From: an uncultured Bacilli bacterium
GTDB taxonomy: Bacteria; Bacillota_I; Bacilli_A; RF39; UBA660
DNA length: 7,510 nucleotides
Assembly (NCBI GenBank): GCA_947628125.1
Contig: CANQYR010000049.1
Coordinates: 1-7,510, forward strand
Reading direction: 5' to 3'
How positions within the stretch are numbered: the first letter of the stretch is position 1; each line of letters starts with the position of its first letter. The notes below the pieces were generated by a model. The model searched no databases. It had not been told where the DNA came from and saw nothing but the letters and a program-made list of their open reading frames with translations. Made by a program: the position numbers and the translations under genes. Of the stretch, positions 5,152 through 7,510 are shown one piece after another.

Positions 5152-6165
5152 TCATTTTCTTCGGGCAATAGCCGCCTCAAATATTGGCTTAATACCAATG
5201 TTTCCACTCCGGTGTTCTGGCAATTGATATATATCATGACCAGGAAACTGATTAGCCTCAATCAAAAACGGTTTATCAGGACCTATACAAACATCAAAAC
5301 CAATTAAACCAAGTTCTTTAACAACCCTTGAGGCTTCAATTACTAACTTTTTCACCTCATCCCATAAAGGTAATTGATAACCAACTAAAGAAACATTTGT
5401 TGTTGGATGCTTTGAAAAACTCTCACCCTTTTTATTAATAGCCACCGCCGTTATAAAACCCTTATCTAAATCTAAAGGCGCACAAATACCATCACTATTA
5501 AAATTATCCACAATCCTATGATTAGTTCCCATCCTAAGAAAAGCCGCCACAATTGAAGTCACACCATAATCATTTCTAAGTGTCACAACCCGAACTGTAT
5601 TAATAGAATCAGGATGAATATTAGAAAGTAAAGGATGCTGATGCGCAACACCTTCTAACAAAGTTGTCTTATCATCTATAAGATGAGCATAAAGATCAGA
5701 TAATTTATATTTACTACTATCAATTTTCACAATCCCTTTACCACACGAACCAGCCAAAGGCTTAGCCATAAAAATAGGATTTTTTTGAACAAAAGATATA
5801 AAATCTTCATAATTATTATCCTTTAAAACAATATAATCTCTATTTAAATATTTCTTAAACAAATAATTAAACTCATCTTTGTTATCGATTAAATGCCAAT
5901 ATTCCTTTTTATTAAAATGCCTAATATAACCATTATTAACACCCCTAGTTAAAATTGTCTTACGCTCTTTATGGTTTAAATCATACATGGCAAATAATAA
6001 ATAATCACTATAACCAGCTTGATATAAAATACCACATAAAATCATATCCCAAAAAATAACAAAAGAAGACTTTTTACACTTTTTCTTAACCTTCCCAATC
6101 GTTTCAAAAAAACCTTTATAATTCATATGTATAATTCTTTGCCATAAATATTTTATCTTTTTCAA
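5152..6165 (-). CDS. Sugar-transfer-associated ATP-grasp protein
   Basis: The 337-residue protein resembles the ATP-grasp family named for its link to sugar-transfer and surface-polysaccharide loci (Pfam ATPgrasp_ST, named from memory). ATP-grasp enzymes join a carboxylate to an amine or similar acceptor through an acyl-phosphate; the substrate here is unknown. Residues 1-65 are a basic and hydrophobic N-terminal region. The core shows FMAKPLAGSCGKGIVKI (132-148), with the ATP-binding Lys and Gly-rich loop; the HPDSINTVRVVTL segment (184-196); a GTNHRIVDNFNSDGICAPLD region (213-232); and the metal-binding end GFDVCIG plus FLIEANQFPG, with Asp291, Glu303 and Asn305. It is monocistronic, with its own promoter and terminator, and no glycosyltransferase adjoins it. 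The start is TTG, with GGTGAT 5 nt upstream; an in-frame TGA lies just before. ATG at codon 14 lacks a ribosome site. Confidence 0.85.
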   Translation of the reverse strand: MKKIKYLWQRIIHMNYKGFFETIGKVKKKCKKSSFVIFWDMILCGILYQAGYSDYLLFAMYDLNHKERKTILTRGVNNGYIRHFNKKEYWHLIDNKDEFNYLFKKYLNRDYIVLKDNNYEDFISFVQKNPIFMAKPLAGSCGKGIVKIDSSKYKLSDLYAHLIDDKTTLLEGVAHQHPLLSNIHPDSINTVRVVTLRNDYGVTSIVAAFLRMGTNHRIVDNFNSDGICAPLDLDKGFITAVAINKKGESFSKHPTTNVSLVGYQLPLWDEVKKLVIEASRVVKELGLIGFDVCIGPDKPFLIEANQFPGHDIYQLPEHRSGNIGIKPIFEAAIARRK

Positions 6166-6186
6166 ACAAAATCACCACTTTTCAAT

Positions 6187-6195
6187 AGTATATCA
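6187..6195 (-). promoter_or_regulatory. Extended -10 promoter of the ATP-grasp gene
   Basis: The minus strand reads TGATATACT, a TG-n-TATAAT element with one mismatch. No clear -35 is seen; the region at that distance is the terminator of the upstream gene. Predicted transcription starts near 6180, which leaves a leader of about 15 nt. Confidence 0.55.
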
Positions 6196-6199
6196 AAAG

Positions 6200-6226
6200 A
6201 AAAAACTTTATGATTTCATAAAGTTT
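6200..6226 (-). terminator. Rho-independent terminator of the wall hydrolase gene
   Basis: A perfect inverted repeat (6203-6213 with 6216-6226, up to 11 bp; the innermost pairs probably open) follows the TAG stop by 6 nt. A run of six T (6200-6205), partly in the stem, then C and four T complete it. There is no T-tract on the plus strand, so it acts in one direction. Confidence 0.85.
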
Positions 6227-6232
6227 AACCCC

Positions 6233-6901
6233 CTAATTATTTCTTATTCTTTCCATATATTGATTAATTTTAGAAGCCCATGTGCTACTCATTGCATATT
6301 TAGGTCCAATAGCTTCTGGAGTTGTAAGACCTTGGGCAATATAGTTACGGCTTAAATTACTAATCATCGCAGAAATACCATCCTCTAAAGTTGGAAAACT
6401 AGCATAAGCACCACAGCCACTACCTTTCATTCCACCAACATTGTTACATTCTTTAACAAGCCTACTACAATTCCAAGTACAGCCAGTTTCATGAAGCGTA
6501 ATAGCAACAGCCATATAAGGATCGACATTATACATAGTTGCATAATTAGCAAAAACACCACCATAACCAGCTAAATCACTAGATAAACTACGATCTAACT
6601 TAGCACCTAACTCTTCCATCGTCATGCCATCATAAACAACAACTGGAGAAGATGTAGCTAATTTTACAATTTCAATTTCTTGCTTTAAAGAACTCAAATC
6701 AGAAAAAGCAAGTACATCATCTTTATCTTTTTCAATATTGCTTTTTACTACAATTGATTCTAAAACCGTATTACCAAGAGTTGTAAACGCCGCAGTTGGA
6801 TGTATAACGGTAATATTTGTAATTCTATTAGCTGAAAATTCTAAACAGCCAATGGCGATAAACGCTAAAACAATAGCTTTTATCGACGGTAATTTTTTCA
6901 T
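6233..6901 (-). CDS. Exported glucosaminidase/lysozyme-like cell-wall hydrolase
   Basis: The 222-residue protein has a basic start (MKKLPSIK) and one hydrophobic stretch (about 9-24), so it is exported or membrane-anchored. Cys19 within that stretch lacks a convincing lipobox. A linker of low conservation type follows (about 25-90). The C-terminal domain (about 91-222) looks like a lysozyme-like or GH73-type glucosaminidase acting on peptidoglycan. VDPYMAVAITLHETG holds the candidate catalytic Glu138, and NNVGGMK (153-159) matches the NNxxGxK motif of that fold. FPTLEDGISAMISNLSRNY and YAMSSTWASKINQY are typical of the domain end. Cys141, Cys145, Cys152 and Cys163 around the active site may form disulfides. 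ATG at 6901 is preferred over a TTG 10 codons upstream, because GGGA or AGGA precedes the ATG and the TTG falls at the predicted transcription start. It is monocistronic, with a strong promoter and a terminator. Confidence 0.82.
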   Translation of the reverse strand: MKKLPSIKAIVLAFIAIGCLEFSANRITNITVIHPTAAFTTLGNTVLESIVVKSNIEKDKDDVLAFSDLSSLKQEIEIVKLATSSPVVVYDGMTMEELGAKLDRSLSSDLAGYGGVFANYATMYNVDPYMAVAITLHETGCTWNCSRLVKECNNVGGMKGSGCGAYASFPTLEDGISAMISNLSRNYIAQGLTTPEAIGPKYAMSSTWASKINQYMERIRNN

Positions 6902-6935
6902 TTCATTCCCATCCTTTTTCTCCAAAAGCAACTAC

Positions 6936-6964
6936 ATTGTACAATATTTTATGCATTTTGTCAA
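6936..6964 (-). promoter_or_regulatory. Strong promoter of the wall hydrolase gene
   Basis: The -35 is a perfect TTGACA (6959-6964), the spacer is 17 nt, and the -10 is TACAAT (6936-6941, five of six). Predicted transcription starts near 6929. This is the best sigma-A-type promoter in the window. Confidence 0.85.
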
Positions 6965-6972
6965 ACTTTGAC
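6960..6972. promoter_or_regulatory. Palindrome overlapping the -35 box (candidate operator)
   Basis: GTCAAA-C-TTTGAC is a perfect 6+1+6 inverted repeat that covers five of the six bases of the hydrolase -35 box. Such a site would suit a dimeric repressor. No known regulator is recognised; it does not fit the WalR direct repeat. The remaining part of the 148-bp gap up to spmB holds only AT-rich DNA with weak hairpins. Confidence 0.4.
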
Positions 6973-7049
6973 CGACTATTTTAGCAAACATTTGTTTTAA
7001 AAACGCCTCATAAATCCTCTATTTATAAGAAATAAAAAATTTAATTTTT

Positions 7050-7510
7050 TTACCCAAAAAAGATAAGTGTAATAATAAAAGCCGCTAAAATACCCACCAA
7101 ATCCGCAAATAAACCAGCACTTAAAGCATGCTTAGTTTTACTAATTTTGATAGAACCAAAATAAAGAGCTAAAACATAAATTGTCGTATCCGTACAACCT
7201 TGCAACGTCGAAGCAAGGCGCCCAGCAAAACTATCAGGCCCATACAAAGCAAAAATATTGTTCATAATCGCCAAACTAGCCGTTCCTGAAATAGGCCTTA
7301 TTAAAGCCATCGGTAAAATCGCAATAGGAATATTTTGCCTACTTAAAAATGGATTCAAAAAAGCAAAACAAAAATCTAAAAAATGTGAATTTAAAAAAAT
7401 ATTAATCGCAAAAACCATAGCAATAACCGCTGGCGCAATATTAAAAACTGTAAAAAGTCCTTCCTTAGCTCCCACTAAAAAAGCATCATAAATATTAGTC
7501 TTATGTAAAA
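7050..7510 (-). CDS. spmB: Spore maturation protein B (SpmB), 5' end beyond the window
   Basis: This is a polytopic membrane protein with a nucleoside-recognition (Gate) type domain. In B. subtilis, SpmA and SpmB are needed for proper spore core dehydration. The visible 152 codons contain LPMALIRPISGTASLAIM, YGPDSFAGRLASTLQGCTDT and a hydrophobic tail LADLVGILAAFIITLIFFG, all close to SpmB as I remember it. The frame stays open to the right edge (codons for LHKTNIYDAFLVGAKEG), which matches the corresponding upstream part of SpmB. The GTG at 7475 is therefore internal, and about 25 N-terminal residues are missing from view. spmA is expected just outside the window. SpmA and SpmB also occur in bacteria not known to sporulate, so this alone does not prove sporulation. 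No good terminator follows; only an all-AT hairpin lies over the stop. Confidence 0.92.
   Translation of the reverse strand, partial: LHKTNIYDAFLVGAKEGLFTVFNIAPAVIAMVFAINIFLNSHFLDFCFAFLNPFLSRQNIPIAILPMALIRPISGTASLAIMNNIFALYGPDSFAGRLASTLQGCTDTTIYVLALYFGSIKISKTKHALSAGLFADLVGILAAFIITLIFFG

Noticed and set aside
6738..6971. Plus-strand open frame of 77 codons
   Set aside because: It lies antisense to the hydrolase gene and its promoter, has no ribosome site or recognisable motif, and disagrees with the strand of every other gene.
6936..6990. WalR (cell-wall regulator) binding site upstream of the hydrolase
   Set aside because: The TGTWAH-N5-TGTWAH direct repeat was looked for on both strands and not found.
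7010..7052. AT-only hairpins after spmB (7033-7039 with 7046-7052, and 7010-7015 with 7021-7026) as terminators
   Set aside because: The stems contain no G-C pairs and no proper T-tract follows, so a real terminator cannot be supported.
7258..7491. Plus-strand open frame of 77 codons
   Set aside because: It is antisense to the clearly recognised SpmB frame; its lysine-rich composition reflects the A-rich complement strand.
1..7510. CRISPR arrays, tRNA or rRNA genes, insertion sequences, phage genes, toxin-antitoxin pairs
   Set aside because: No repeat-spacer pattern, cloverleaf, transposase or terminal repeats were seen; the gaps between genes are all under 150 bp and are mostly explained by promoters and terminators.

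Overview
The window comes from an AT-rich, low-GC Bacillota (Firmicutes) genome, probably a gut-type Bacilli or Mollicutes-related lineage. The reasons are a Bacillota-specific DnaD beside nth and cca, an SpmB homologue, and strong GGAGGTGA-type ribosome binding sites. TGA works as a stop (nth and the ATP-grasp gene end in TGA) and the conserved tryptophans checked are TGG, so the Mycoplasma code is not in use. The lineage below class level is inference. All ten genes lie on the minus strand, and the coding strand is visibly richer in G than C, as expected for co-oriented leading-strand genes.

In the direction of transcription (right to left) the layout is as follows. The 3' part of spmB enters from the right edge; its start lies outside the window. 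Next is a monocistronic secreted or anchored cell-wall hydrolase with a near-consensus promoter and a good terminator. Then comes a monocistronic sugar-transfer-associated ATP-grasp protein with its own promoter and terminator. A small, charged protein of unknown function follows, and its stop codon lies in the -35 box of the next promoter. That promoter drives a tightly coupled pair, a UcpA-like short-chain dehydrogenase and a type IV prepilin-like protein, which ends in a terminator. A four-gene housekeeping operon comes next: cca, dnaD, nth and a TtcA-like tRNA thiolase, with overlapping or 4-nt-spaced genes and a terminator. Last is the 5' end of a type II topoisomerase B subunit, most likely parE, which runs off the left edge.

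The housekeeping operon joins tRNA 3'-end synthesis and tRNA thiolation with replication initiation and base-excision repair; part of this order (cca near dnaD-nth) is typical of Bacilli. The middle and right parts are envelope-related: wall hydrolase, ATP-grasp, prepilin, and SpmB membrane protein.

Several starts were moved from the longest open frame using Shine-Dalgarno and promoter positions: cca to a TTG, the prepilin and ucpA to internal ATGs, and the hydrolase to an internal ATG. The spmB frame is open through the window edge, so the apparent GTG start inside it is not a start. I see no convincing new defence, mobile or RNA system. The least ordinary items are the dehydrogenase-prepilin pair, the four-cysteine wall hydrolase with a palindrome over its promoter, the very short predicted mRNA leaders, and two terminators whose loops contain the stop codon.
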